Assembly: GCF_003268395.1 (NCBI RefSeq)
Contig: NZ_LQXQ01000012.1
Coordinates: 1 to 64,000 of the forward strand
DNA: 64,000 bases
Origin: Acinetobacter sp. CFCC 10889
GTDB taxonomy: Bacteria > Pseudomonadota > Gammaproteobacteria > Pseudomonadales > Moraxellaceae
Reading direction: 5' to 3'
Shown here: piece by piece, positions 56,537-64,000 of the stretch
Layout: each line of letters opens with the position of its first letter
Position numbering within the stretch: the first letter of the stretch is position 1
Notes under the pieces: model-generated
The model's input: only the letters and a program-made list of their open reading frames with translations
The model's database searches: none
Told to the model about the DNA's origin: nothing
Position numbers and translations under genes: made by a program

Positions 56537-58045
56537 TTAAGCTTCATCAACTGCATCATTTTTCGGCAATTTTAAGCTTTCATTGAGTTTTTCCCATGCT
56601 TTTGCTTCTTTTTTGCTCGGACCACCAACAATTTCAAGGGCATGACGTAAACGAGCAAAGGTTAAATCAGGACCAATGGTGACCATGGATTGCATTACAG
56701 GGGTTGAAGAGGTTGAACCTGCGATTGCAATAAAGAATGTTGGCATAAAATCACGGAGTTTGATTTCCATTTGATTTGCCAAATCCATTAAAGTCTGACT
56801 CACAGTGTCATTGTTCCATGTAAACATGCTTTCTAAACGCCAAATCGCAAATTGCAAGCTTTGACGCACTTGTTCTTCAGTCAATTTTTTGCTTTCAAAT
56901 TGTTCTTTGCTGATGCTTGGGAATTGGTTGAAATAGAAACCTGCCCAATTCACTGCTTCAGAAAGTAGATTAATACGAGGTTGGATCGCCGCCGCAATAT
57001 CTTCTAAAGTTTGACGGTCAGACTTCCAAGCCAATAATGTATCAAGCAGTTCTGCTGGGCTTAAACCTTTGATCCATTGACCATTTAACCAGTTAAGCTT
57101 TTCTACATCAAAGATAGGACCACCTAGTGATACACGTTTGATGTCAAAATTTTCAATCATTTCTGCAAGTGTGAATTTTTCACGTTCATCAGGCATTGAC
57201 CAACCCATACGACCTAAATAGTTGAGTAGGGCTTCAGGCAACACACCGATATTTTTGTAGTAGTTGATCGATGTTGGGTTTTTACGTTTTGATAATTTTG
57301 ATTTATCTGGATTGCGCAACAATGGCATGTGGCACAGGGTCGGCATGTCCCAACCAAAATATTGATACAACAGCTGATGTTTTGGTGCAGATGGAATCCA
57401 TTCTTCACCACGAATGACATGGGTGATTTCCATCAAGTGGTCATCAACGACATTGGCGAGGTGGTATGTTGGCAAGCCATCTGTTTTTAGCAAAATTTGC
57501 ATGTCAACTTGTGCCCATGGAATTTCAACTTCACCACGTAACATATCATTAAATTTACAGATACCTTCGGTTGGTACTTTCATACGGATCACATGGGCTT
57601 CGCCTGCTGCTAAACGGCGCTGTACTTCTTCTTCTGAAAGCAATAAACCACGACCATCGTATTTTGGTGTTTCACCACGTGCTTGTTGCTCTGCACGCAT
57701 TTGATCTAATTCTTCAGCGCTCGCAAAACAATAGAACGCATGACCCTTTTCAACTAAATCAAGCGCATATTGTTTATAAATGCCCATACGTTCAGATTGG
57801 CGATAAGGTGCATGTGGACCACCAATATCTGGGCCTTCCGACCAATTTAAGCCTAACCAACGTAATGAATCTAAAATCATTTGTTCAGATTCAGGAGTGG
57901 AACGCAATTGGTCAGTATCTTCAATACGCAGAATGAATTCACCACCGTTTTGCTTGGCAAAACACAGGTTAAATAATGCAATATAAGCTGTGCCTACATG
58001 AGGAAAGCCAGTTGGAGATGGGGCAATACGAGTACGAATGGTCAT
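56537..58045 (-). CDS. gltX: Glutamate--tRNA ligase
   Basis: 502 residues from ATG 58045; a TTG two codons earlier is in frame but less likely. Class I synthetase: HIGH-like [13 protein letters not shown] at the start and KMSKS-like KLSKRKN near 245. C-terminal helical anticodon-binding domain. Charges tRNA-Glu; its cognate tRNA gene lies immediately downstream on the same strand. Confidence 0.97.
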   Translation of the reverse strand: MTIRTRIAPSPTGFPHVGTAYIALFNLCFAKQNGGEFILRIEDTDQLRSTPESEQMILDSLRWLGLNWSEGPDIGGPHAPYRQSERMGIYKQYALDLVEKGHAFYCFASAEELDQMRAEQQARGETPKYDGRGLLLSEEEVQRRLAAGEAHVIRMKVPTEGICKFNDMLRGEVEIPWAQVDMQILLKTDGLPTYHLANVVDDHLMEITHVIRGEEWIPSAPKHQLLYQYFGWDMPTLCHMPLLRNPDKSKLSKRKNPTSINYYKNIGVLPEALLNYLGRMGWSMPDEREKFTLAEMIENFDIKRVSLGGPIFDVEKLNWLNGQWIKGLSPAELLDTLLAWKSDRQTLEDIAAAIQPRINLLSEAVNWAGFYFNQFPSISKEQFESKKLTEEQVRQSLQFAIWRLESMFTWNNDTVSQTLMDLANQMEIKLRDFMPTFFIAIAGSTSSTPVMQSMVTIGPDLTFARLRHALEIVGGPSKKEAKAWEKLNESLKLPKNDAVDEA

Positions 58046-58092
58046 AATCAACTATTATTCAGAATGTAAATTGGAACCATTATAACGAAAAA

Positions 58093-58134
58093 GCCCCATC
58101 GCTTAAGGGTTAATTCACCAATAAAGGATGGGGC
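58093..58134 (-). terminator. Terminator of the small exported protein gene
   Basis: GCCCCATC/GATGGGGC arms with a long loop; T5 follows on the minus strand. Confidence 0.75.
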
Positions 58135-58186
58135 ATGTGCATTCTAAGAGGGGATTAGAATGTAGCACCGTATAAATGCTTTAAAA

Positions 58187-58495
58187 TTAAGAACTATGTG
58201 GTTGGAAAATGGCTTGGACAAAACGAGAAAAACGTTGGTGTTGTTCTGCTAAAAAATTTTGTGCAGCTGGTGTTTTTAAAGAGGTAAGGACTTTAATATC
58301 GTCTTGATTTGAAAGTAATTTTCTATCTCGTTTTTGTTGGCTTAATGCTTTTTCAATTGGAGATTGCTTGTCGGTAATCACTTGAGATGGCGTAGCTGCA
58401 CTTTGATTTTTAGGAATAGCTGCTGCTTGCGTCACTTGCATGCCAAGACCAAGTGTCATACTGACGATGAATAATTTAATAGTACGTGATTTCAT
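58187..58495 (-). CDS. Small exported hypothetical protein
   Basis: 102 residues from ATG 58495, with GGGGGGAA upstream. Signal peptide MKSRTIKLFIVSMTLGLGMQ plus VTQA, then a Lys/Gln-rich helical periplasmic part. No family recognised. Confidence 0.7.
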   Translation of the reverse strand: MKSRTIKLFIVSMTLGLGMQVTQAAAIPKNQSAATPSQVITDKQSPIEKALSQQKRDRKLLSNQDDIKVLTSLKTPAAQNFLAEQHQRFSRFVQAIFQPHSS

Positions 58496-58871
58496 TGTAA
58501 TTCCCCCCACAAGGATATTCTTTTTAGTCTAAGAAACATGTCTTATGACTGCATTTTAACCATAAATAGTCACAATATGTACAAAATGGTCACATATTTT
58601 TACAAAAACGACTTTTTTTGACAGTCTATGCCAATAATTACAGTCCAATTGTAAGAGCAACGTATTATTAGCAAAGAAATGTGTATTTATTGTGAAGAAG
58701 TATACATTTTTTACTCATTTGTGGAAATGTGTATTTTGCGATAAATATGTGCATTAAAGTGATATCTAAAAACAAGATATAAAATGGAATAAACAATATA
58801 ACTGATTGATTGTAAAATTAAAAAATAGTCAATAAGGTATTTTAAATACAAAATTTTAAATGTGAATCGCA
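58496..58871. other. AT-rich divergent region upstream of sbp
   Basis: 376 bp without a coding frame; contains the sbp promoter region. No clear operator recognised. Confidence 0.45.
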
Positions 58872-59867
58872 ATGAAAAAAATTATATTGGCAAGCCTTTT
58901 GGGTTTAGTGGGATTGAATAGTGTAGCGTATGCAGCAAAAGAGTTTTTAAATGTTTCCTATGATCCTACACGTGAGTTTTATCAAGAATACAATAAAAGC
59001 TTTGGGCAGTATTGGAAGTCTAAAACAGGGCAAGATATTGATTTTAAACAGTCTCATGGTGGGTCAGGTAAGCAAGCACGTTCAGTGATTGATGGTTTGC
59101 AAGCGGATGTGGTGACATTGGCATTGGCAAATGATATTGATGAAATCGTCAAAGCGGGTCTGATTGAAAAAGATTGGCAAAAAGAGTTTCCAAATAACTC
59201 TGCACCTTATACCTCGACAGTGGTGTTTTTGGTGCGTAAAGGCAATCCTAAGAATATTAAAGATTGGAATGATTTAATCAAACCTGGTGTTGAAATTGTG
59301 ACACCAAATCCAAAAACAGGCGGTGCACCACGTTGGATTTATTTGTCTGCATGGGGCTATGCACTAAAACAACCAGGTGGCAATGATACCAAAGCACGTG
59401 AGTTAGTGAAAAAGTTGTATAAGAATGTGAAAGTATTGGATTCGGGGGCACGTGGTTCACTGACAACATTTGCTGAGCGTGGTATTGGAGATGTGCTGTT
59501 ATCTTGGGAAAATGAGGCGATTTTGGCAACATCAGGTCCAGATAAAGACAAATATCAAATTGTTTATCCGTCTATTTCAATTTTGGCTGAGCCATCAGTG
59601 GCAATCGTAGATAAGAATGTTGATAAAGATGGTAATCGTAATTTAGCCAAAGGTTATTTAAATTATTTGTATTCTCCGCAAGGGCAGGAATTAGCAGCCA
59701 AATATCATTTCCGTCCTCGTGATGCTAAAGCCGCTGCAAAATATGGTGCTAAATTTCCAAAAATTAAATTATTTACCATTAATGATGTTTTTGGTGGTTG
59801 GGCAAAAGCACAGCAAACTCATTTTGTAAATGGTGCAATTTATGATCAAATTTCTTCGGAAAAATAA
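58872..59867 (+). CDS. sbp: Sulfate ABC transporter substrate-binding protein 1
   Basis: 331 residues. Signal peptide [21 protein letters not shown]. Family features: [17 protein letters not shown] at the mature start, [13 protein letters not shown] sulfate-loop and [10 protein letters not shown]. Binds sulfate (and perhaps thiosulfate) in the periplasm for the CysTWA permease, which is not in the window. Own terminator follows. Confidence 0.94.
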   Translation: MKKIILASLLGLVGLNSVAYAAKEFLNVSYDPTREFYQEYNKSFGQYWKSKTGQDIDFKQSHGGSGKQARSVIDGLQADVVTLALANDIDEIVKAGLIEKDWQKEFPNNSAPYTSTVVFLVRKGNPKNIKDWNDLIKPGVEIVTPNPKTGGAPRWIYLSAWGYALKQPGGNDTKARELVKKLYKNVKVLDSGARGSLTTFAERGIGDVLLSWENEAILATSGPDKDKYQIVYPSISILAEPSVAIVDKNVDKDGNRNLAKGYLNYLYSPQGQELAAKYHFRPRDAKAAAKYGAKFPKIKLFTINDVFGGWAKAQQTHFVNGAIYDQISSEK

Positions 59868-59893
59868 AAAATCGTAATTTACAGGTGATCAAT

Positions 59894-59922
59894 AAAAAAG
59901 AGAATTTTATATTCTCTTTTTT
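59894..59922 (+). terminator. Terminator after first sbp
   Basis: 12-bp AT-rich stem AAAAAAGAGAAT/ATTCTCTTTTTT with a 5-nt loop. Confidence 0.8.
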
Positions 59923-60111
59923 GTATAAGTAATGCTGAAAAATCTATAAAATATAAATAAGTAAATTGTTTTTATTTTTTTGTAAATAGAAACAATCAAT
60001 TAACATACATTTATTTTAAGAAACTGAAATCACATGAAAAATTATTAAATTGCGGTTTATCAACTTATTTCATATATTTAGCACAATTCAAGATTTTAGT
60101 GCTGAAATGTC

Positions 60112-61128
60112 ATGAAAGCTCAATTTAAAACATGGCTACACGTTGCATTGCTTGCAGCAGGTGTGGCAGTCACTTCAAATACAGTGCAAGCCGCTGATCG
60201 TCAATTTTTAAATGTATCTTATGATGCAACACGTGAGTTTTATGATGAGTTTAATCAATCATTTGGCACGTATTGGAAAAGTCGTACAGGTCATACAGTA
60301 AACTTTAAACAGTCACATGGTGGTTCGGGCAAACAAGCACGTTCTGTTGTTGATGGTTTAAAAGGTGATGTGGTGACATTGGCTTTGGCAAATGACATTG
60401 AAGAAATCGTAAAATCTGGTCAGATTGATAAAGGTTGGCAGAAAGAATTTCCGCATAACTCTGCACCTTATACCTCAACCATCGTATTTATGGTGCGTAA
60501 AGGTAATCCAAAACAAATTAAAGATTGGACAGACTTGACCAAACCGGGCGTACAAATCATTACCCCAAATCCAAAAACAGGTGGTTTACCACGTTGGATC
60601 TATTTATCTGCGTGGGGTTATGCACTAAAACAACCGGGTGGTAATGATGCTAAGGCACGTGATTTTGTGTCGAAAATGTATCACAATGTCAAAGTGATGG
60701 ATCCTGCGGCACGTGCTTCAATGACAACTTTTGCTGAGCGTGGCATTGGTGATGTATTACTGACATGGGAAAATGAAGCCATGATCAGTAAAAAAACTTT
60801 GGGTAATAAGTTTGATATTGTCTATCCATCGATGTCAATTTTGACTGAGCCATCGGTTGCAATCGTAGATAAAACGGTGAACAAGAATGGTAATAAATGG
60901 TTAGCGACTGGCTATATTAACTATTTATATTCGCCATTAGGACAAGATATGGCAGCACGTCATTTTTATCGTCCACGTAATGAGAAAATTTTAGCGAAAT
61001 ATGCAAAACAGTTCCCAGCTTTAAAAACGTTTACCATTGATGAAGTGTTTGGTGGTTGGTCTAAGGCGCAACAAACCCACTTTGTAAATGGTGGTGTATT
61101 TGATCAGATTTATAACGATAAGCGTTAA
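60112..61128 (+). CDS. sbp: Sulfate ABC transporter substrate-binding protein 2
   Basis: 338 residues, a close paralogue of the first sbp along the whole length, with signal peptide ending VTSNTVQAA. Key motifs are conserved ([28 protein letters not shown]). Tandem duplicates with separate terminators can be regulated independently or have different affinities. Confidence 0.94.
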   Translation: MKAQFKTWLHVALLAAGVAVTSNTVQAADRQFLNVSYDATREFYDEFNQSFGTYWKSRTGHTVNFKQSHGGSGKQARSVVDGLKGDVVTLALANDIEEIVKSGQIDKGWQKEFPHNSAPYTSTIVFMVRKGNPKQIKDWTDLTKPGVQIITPNPKTGGLPRWIYLSAWGYALKQPGGNDAKARDFVSKMYHNVKVMDPAARASMTTFAERGIGDVLLTWENEAMISKKTLGNKFDIVYPSMSILTEPSVAIVDKTVNKNGNKWLATGYINYLYSPLGQDMAARHFYRPRNEKILAKYAKQFPALKTFTIDEVFGGWSKAQQTHFVNGGVFDQIYNDKR

Positions 61129-61147
61129 ACAGTATTGATCTAAATGG

Positions 61148-61174
61148 AAACCTCCTATGTCTAGGAGGTTTTTT
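61148..61174 (+). terminator. Terminator after second sbp
   Basis: 10-bp stem AAACCTCCTA/TAGGAGGTTT, TGTC loop, T6. Confidence 0.92.
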
Positions 61175-61217
61175 ATGTAGATTGGATTTATTTAAAAATA
61201 GTACATTGGGAGAAGTA

Positions 61218-61661
61218 ATGAGCGTGAAAATAAGGGCTGCAACTGTTGATGATGTTGATTTGATTTTTGATATTCGTACTTCTGTAAAAGAAAATCATTT
61301 ATCAAAACAAGAATTAACTGAGCTGGGAATTACGCATGAAGCTATTTTAGCGCTCATTGAAAATACTTCCTCTGTATGGATGGCAGAATTTGAACAGCAG
61401 TGTTGTGGATTTGCAATTGCGGATCAAGAGGAAGGTAGTGTGTTTGCAATGTTTGTTTATCCAGAGGTTGAAGGAAATGGAGTTGGAAAAGCATTACTGG
61501 AGAAAGTTGAACATATTTTATTTGAAGATTTTTCAGAAATTTGGCTTGAAACAGATCGTCATAGTCGTGCTTTCAGTTTTTACGTACATCAAGGTTGGCA
61601 TATGCAAGCAGATTTAGTACAGAATGATGTAAAAATGGTGAAAAGAAGAGCAAGAGAATAG
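61218..61661 (+). CDS. GNAT family N-acetyltransferase
   Basis: 147 residues from ATG 61218, with GGGAGAAG upstream. Motif A of GNAT: MFVYPEVEGNGVGKALLEKVEHI (residues about 78-99), followed by WLETDRHSRAFSFYVHQGWH. Acetyl-CoA dependent acetyltransferase; substrate unknown. Confidence 0.9.
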   Translation: MSVKIRAATVDDVDLIFDIRTSVKENHLSKQELTELGITHEAILALIENTSSVWMAEFEQQCCGFAIADQEEGSVFAMFVYPEVEGNGVGKALLEKVEHILFEDFSEIWLETDRHSRAFSFYVHQGWHMQADLVQNDVKMVKRRARE

Positions 61662-61834
61662 TCTGTTGAATTGTATTGAAAGTGCTTTATTTTTCAAAAA
61701 ATAAGCATGTATTTTCTTTTAAAACGGTTTTCCCCATAGAAAGTAATATTTTCCTACAAAAAGACGTTTGGAGCTTTACAAAAACAAGGTAATAATGTGC
61801 AGTTACATTTTCTGACTGAATTGAATCTAAACTT

Positions 61835-62761
61835 ATGTCCCATATTTCTGTATTGCTACATGAAACTGTTGATGCGCTCCTTGCTGACCGAGATACAGGA
61901 ATTTATATTGATGGGACTTTTGGACGTGGTGGTCATACCCGATTATTACTGTCTAAATTAGATGAAAATTCACAAGTTTTTGCTTTTGATAAAGACCCAC
62001 AAGCTTTGGAAGTAGCGTATCAGTTGGAACAGGAAGATCCACGTTTTAAAATCATTCATGCCAGCTTTGCAGATTTACAACAAGAACTCAATCAACGTGG
62101 TATTTATCAAGTCGATGGGGTTATGGCAGATTTAGGTGTGTCTTCACCACAGTTGGATCAGGCAGAACGTGGTTTTAGCTTTATGAAAGATGGACCTTTG
62201 GATATGCGAATGGACAATTCGCAAGGTCAAACTGCGGCTGAATGGTTGGTTGATGTGGATGAAGAACATTTAGCCAATGTCATTTTTCAGTATGGAGAAG
62301 AGCGTTATAGTCGCCGTATTGCTAAAGCGATTAAACAGGCTGGCTATATTGAAACGACTGCACAATTGGCTGAAATTGTTAAAGTTGCTCATCCGAAATG
62401 GGAAAAAAATAAACATGCTGCAACGCGTACGTTTCAGGCGATTCGTATTGAAATCAATAAAGAGTTAGATGATGTACATACTTTCTTGCCACAGGCGGTA
62501 GATGTGTTAAAAGCACAAGGACGTTTGGCAGTGATTAGTTTTCATTCTTTAGAAGATCGAATTATTAAACAATTCATACAAAAAGAATCGACCTTAGCTG
62601 AGGATAATGGTTGGGGCTTACCACAAAAAGTGAATGATACACGCCGTTTGAAAAAAATTGATCGTGTACGTGCAAGTGAAGCGGAAGTGAAAGAAAATCC
62701 ACGTTCACGTAGTGCTTGGCTGCGTGTCGCAGAACGCTTAGAACTTAAAGGCGCAGAATGA
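61835..62761 (+). CDS. rsmH: 16S rRNA (cytosine(1402)-N4)-methyltransferase RsmH
   Basis: 308 residues. N-terminal SAM site IDGTFGRGGHT (26-36), the conserved ADLGVSSPQLDQAERGFSF block and C-terminal KENPRSRSAWLRVAERL. First gene of the division/cell-wall cluster here; mraZ is absent upstream. It overlaps ftsL by four bases (ATGA). No ribosome site visible at the start. Confidence 0.95.
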   Translation: MSHISVLLHETVDALLADRDTGIYIDGTFGRGGHTRLLLSKLDENSQVFAFDKDPQALEVAYQLEQEDPRFKIIHASFADLQQELNQRGIYQVDGVMADLGVSSPQLDQAERGFSFMKDGPLDMRMDNSQGQTAAEWLVDVDEEHLANVIFQYGEERYSRRIAKAIKQAGYIETTAQLAEIVKVAHPKWEKNKHAATRTFQAIRIEINKELDDVHTFLPQAVDVLKAQGRLAVISFHSLEDRIIKQFIQKESTLAEDNGWGLPQKVNDTRRLKKIDRVRASEAEVKENPRSRSAWLRVAERLELKGAE

Positions 62762-63090
62762 AAGAAGAAATTATAGAAGAACGGACAAATCGACAAGCCA
62801 TACAAAAAGTGGTGTATTACGCCTTTTTGTTAGTATTGGTTTTAGGTAGTGCTTTTATGGTGGTGCTACAAGTTTTTTCTTATCGACACGATTTCCGTGA
62901 ATTAAATAGCTATATGCGTGAAAGAGAAACCATTAATGCAGAGTGGGGGCGTTTGTTGATCGAACAACAAACTTTCGGTGCAACTGCGCAAATTGGTACA
63001 CGTGCTGTGACACAACTTCGTATGTATTCTCCACCCGCAGCGCAAACCGTTGTGATTTCATTACCGTCTGAACCTGAGCAAAAGAAATAG
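62758..63090 (+). CDS. ftsL: Cell division protein FtsL
   Basis: 110 residues: short cytoplasmic tail, one membrane helix (about 22-42) and a periplasmic coiled coil. Small bitopic protein of the FtsQLB divisome complex; identified mainly by position between rsmH and ftsI and by topology. Confidence 0.9.
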   Translation: MKEEIIEERTNRQAIQKVVYYAFLLVLVLGSAFMVVLQVFSYRHDFRELNSYMRERETINAEWGRLLIEQQTFGATAQIGTRAVTQLRMYSPPAAQTVVISLPSEPEQKK

Positions 63091-63099
63091 GCATGTTGT

Positions 63100-64000
63100 A
63101 TGGTAGATAAGCAAAACAAAGTACCTCGTCAACCGCGAAAAAAACAGCAGCCTATTTCCGCTAAGTCTTCTGTCGCTGTGGATATGTGGCGTTATTATTT
63201 GATGTGGGGCGTGGTACTGCTGTGTTTTATCATGTTGGTTGGACGTGCTTTTTATGTGCAAGTGATTAATAAAGACTTTTTGCAAAATAAAGCCAATGCC
63301 AATATTTTAAGAACAGAAAAGCTCAAAGCCATGCGTGGTGTGATCAGTGATCGCCATGGTGTACCTTTAGCGATCAGTACCCCAATCATGAAAGTCGTGA
63401 TTGATCCTCGTGAATATTTTGAAACCAAAGCACAGTTTGAAAAAGTCACAGAGGAACTGAAAAAAACACCTGAAAGTCGTAAATTAAAACGTCAATTACC
63501 TGATGAAAATTTAAATTTAGATGAGTTGGCAGATGCGGTTGGCATCGATCGTGCTGATCTAAAGAAAAAACTAGCAGAGCGCCCACGTTCACGCTATTTG
63601 GTACTGAAAAAAGAAGTGCCACCACCACAAGCTGATTTGATTACGCAACGTAAATTTGCAGGGGTATATTCAGAAAAAACCTATAAGCGTTATTATCCGC
63701 AACCACAGCCCAATGCGCAGATTATTGGTTTGACCAATAGTGAAGGCACAGGGATTGAGGGCTTGGAAATGCAGCTCAATACCCGCTTGGCAGGTGAAGA
63801 TGGTGAGCAGAAAATTTCTCGTGACAAACATGGTAACCGAATCACGATTCCTGAAGTAGTGAAAGAAGTCACACCAGGAGAAAATATCACGCTGAGTATT
63901 GATTCACGTTTGCAATACATCATGTATCGTGAATTGACTGCAGTTGGTGTTGCGAATAATGCACGTTCTGCATCTGCGATTGCAGTCGATGTAAAAACAG
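63100..64000 (+). CDS. ftsI: Peptidoglycan transpeptidase FtsI (PBP3), 3' end outside window
   Basis: Starts ATG 63100 (MVDKQNKVPRQPRKKQQP), membrane helix about residues 29-50, then the class B PBP N-terminal domain with KAMRGVISDRHGVPLAIS and the GLTNSEGTGIEGLEMQLN block. The reading frame runs off the window before the SxxK motif. Septal transpeptidase of the divisome. Confidence 0.95.
   Translation, partial: MVDKQNKVPRQPRKKQQPISAKSSVAVDMWRYYLMWGVVLLCFIMLVGRAFYVQVINKDFLQNKANANILRTEKLKAMRGVISDRHGVPLAISTPIMKVVIDPREYFETKAQFEKVTEELKKTPESRKLKRQLPDENLNLDELADAVGIDRADLKKKLAERPRSRYLVLKKEVPPPQADLITQRKFAGVYSEKTYKRYYPQPQPNAQIIGLTNSEGTGIEGLEMQLNTRLAGEDGEQKISRDKHGNRITIPEVVKEVTPGENITLSIDSRLQYIMYRELTAVGVANNARSASAIAVDVKT

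Overview
The window is a piece of an Acinetobacter chromosome. The base composition is AT-rich, and several genes are close to genus hallmarks: an Omp33-36-type porin, an intrinsic-type OXA class D beta-lactamase, and the fatty acyl-CoA reductase Acr1. A YajR-type transporter sits next to ssb, and rsmH-ftsL-ftsI lies at the right edge. I cannot fix the species from sequence alone; the OXA variant points away from a simple A. baumannii assignment, but this is only an impression.

Layout. Positions 1-5.5 kb carry a degenerate two-TM ion channel, a BCCT (BetT-like) transporter, the porin and the OXA gene, with a 1 kb AT-rich gap holding two orphan terminator-like hairpins. Positions 5.8-16.5 kb hold a lone HEPN/AbiJ_N4-type gene, uvrA, small membrane proteins, a gene of unknown function behind a near-perfect Fur box, TenA, a DUF475 protein, YajR and ssb. 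Positions 16.5-24.5 kb carry a TetR/hotdog pair with twin operators, ahpC, a frameshifted LysR regulator beside a YcaC-like hydrolase and pirin, then a frameshifted FAD oxidoreductase with a methyltransferase and a GFA-family protein.

The main accessory region is a 15.3 kb genomic island (24,496-39,843) inserted in the 3' end of a tRNA-Thr(TGT) gene. It is bounded by a 47-bp perfect direct repeat. It carries a tyrosine integrase, a large superfamily-2 helicase/origin-binding-like protein (broken by one base near its 3' end), a minus-strand set of small unknown genes (two with signal peptides), and two convergent paralogous XRE regulators. A 52-codon gene has its start codon inside an 11-bp hairpin. 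At the tRNA end lies a complete type I restriction-modification system (hsdM-hsdS-hsdR). There are no phage structural or conjugation genes, so the element looks like a satellite or mobilised integrative island whose cargo includes anti-phage defence.

Positions 40-64 kb return to core chromosome: Sel1-repeat proteins, a succinate/acetate CoA-transferase, an ompR-orf-envZ operon with an unusual membrane protein in the middle, tex, acr1, metY-type sulfhydrylase, ettA, a CDF zinc exporter, gltX followed by a tRNA-Glu, two tandem sulfate-binding proteins, a GNAT acetyltransferase and the start of the division/cell-wall cluster.

Three genes carry single-base frameshifts within about 9 kb (19.26, 21.90 and 25.55 kb). 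They may be real lesions, phase-variable tracts or sequencing errors, and should be checked against reads.
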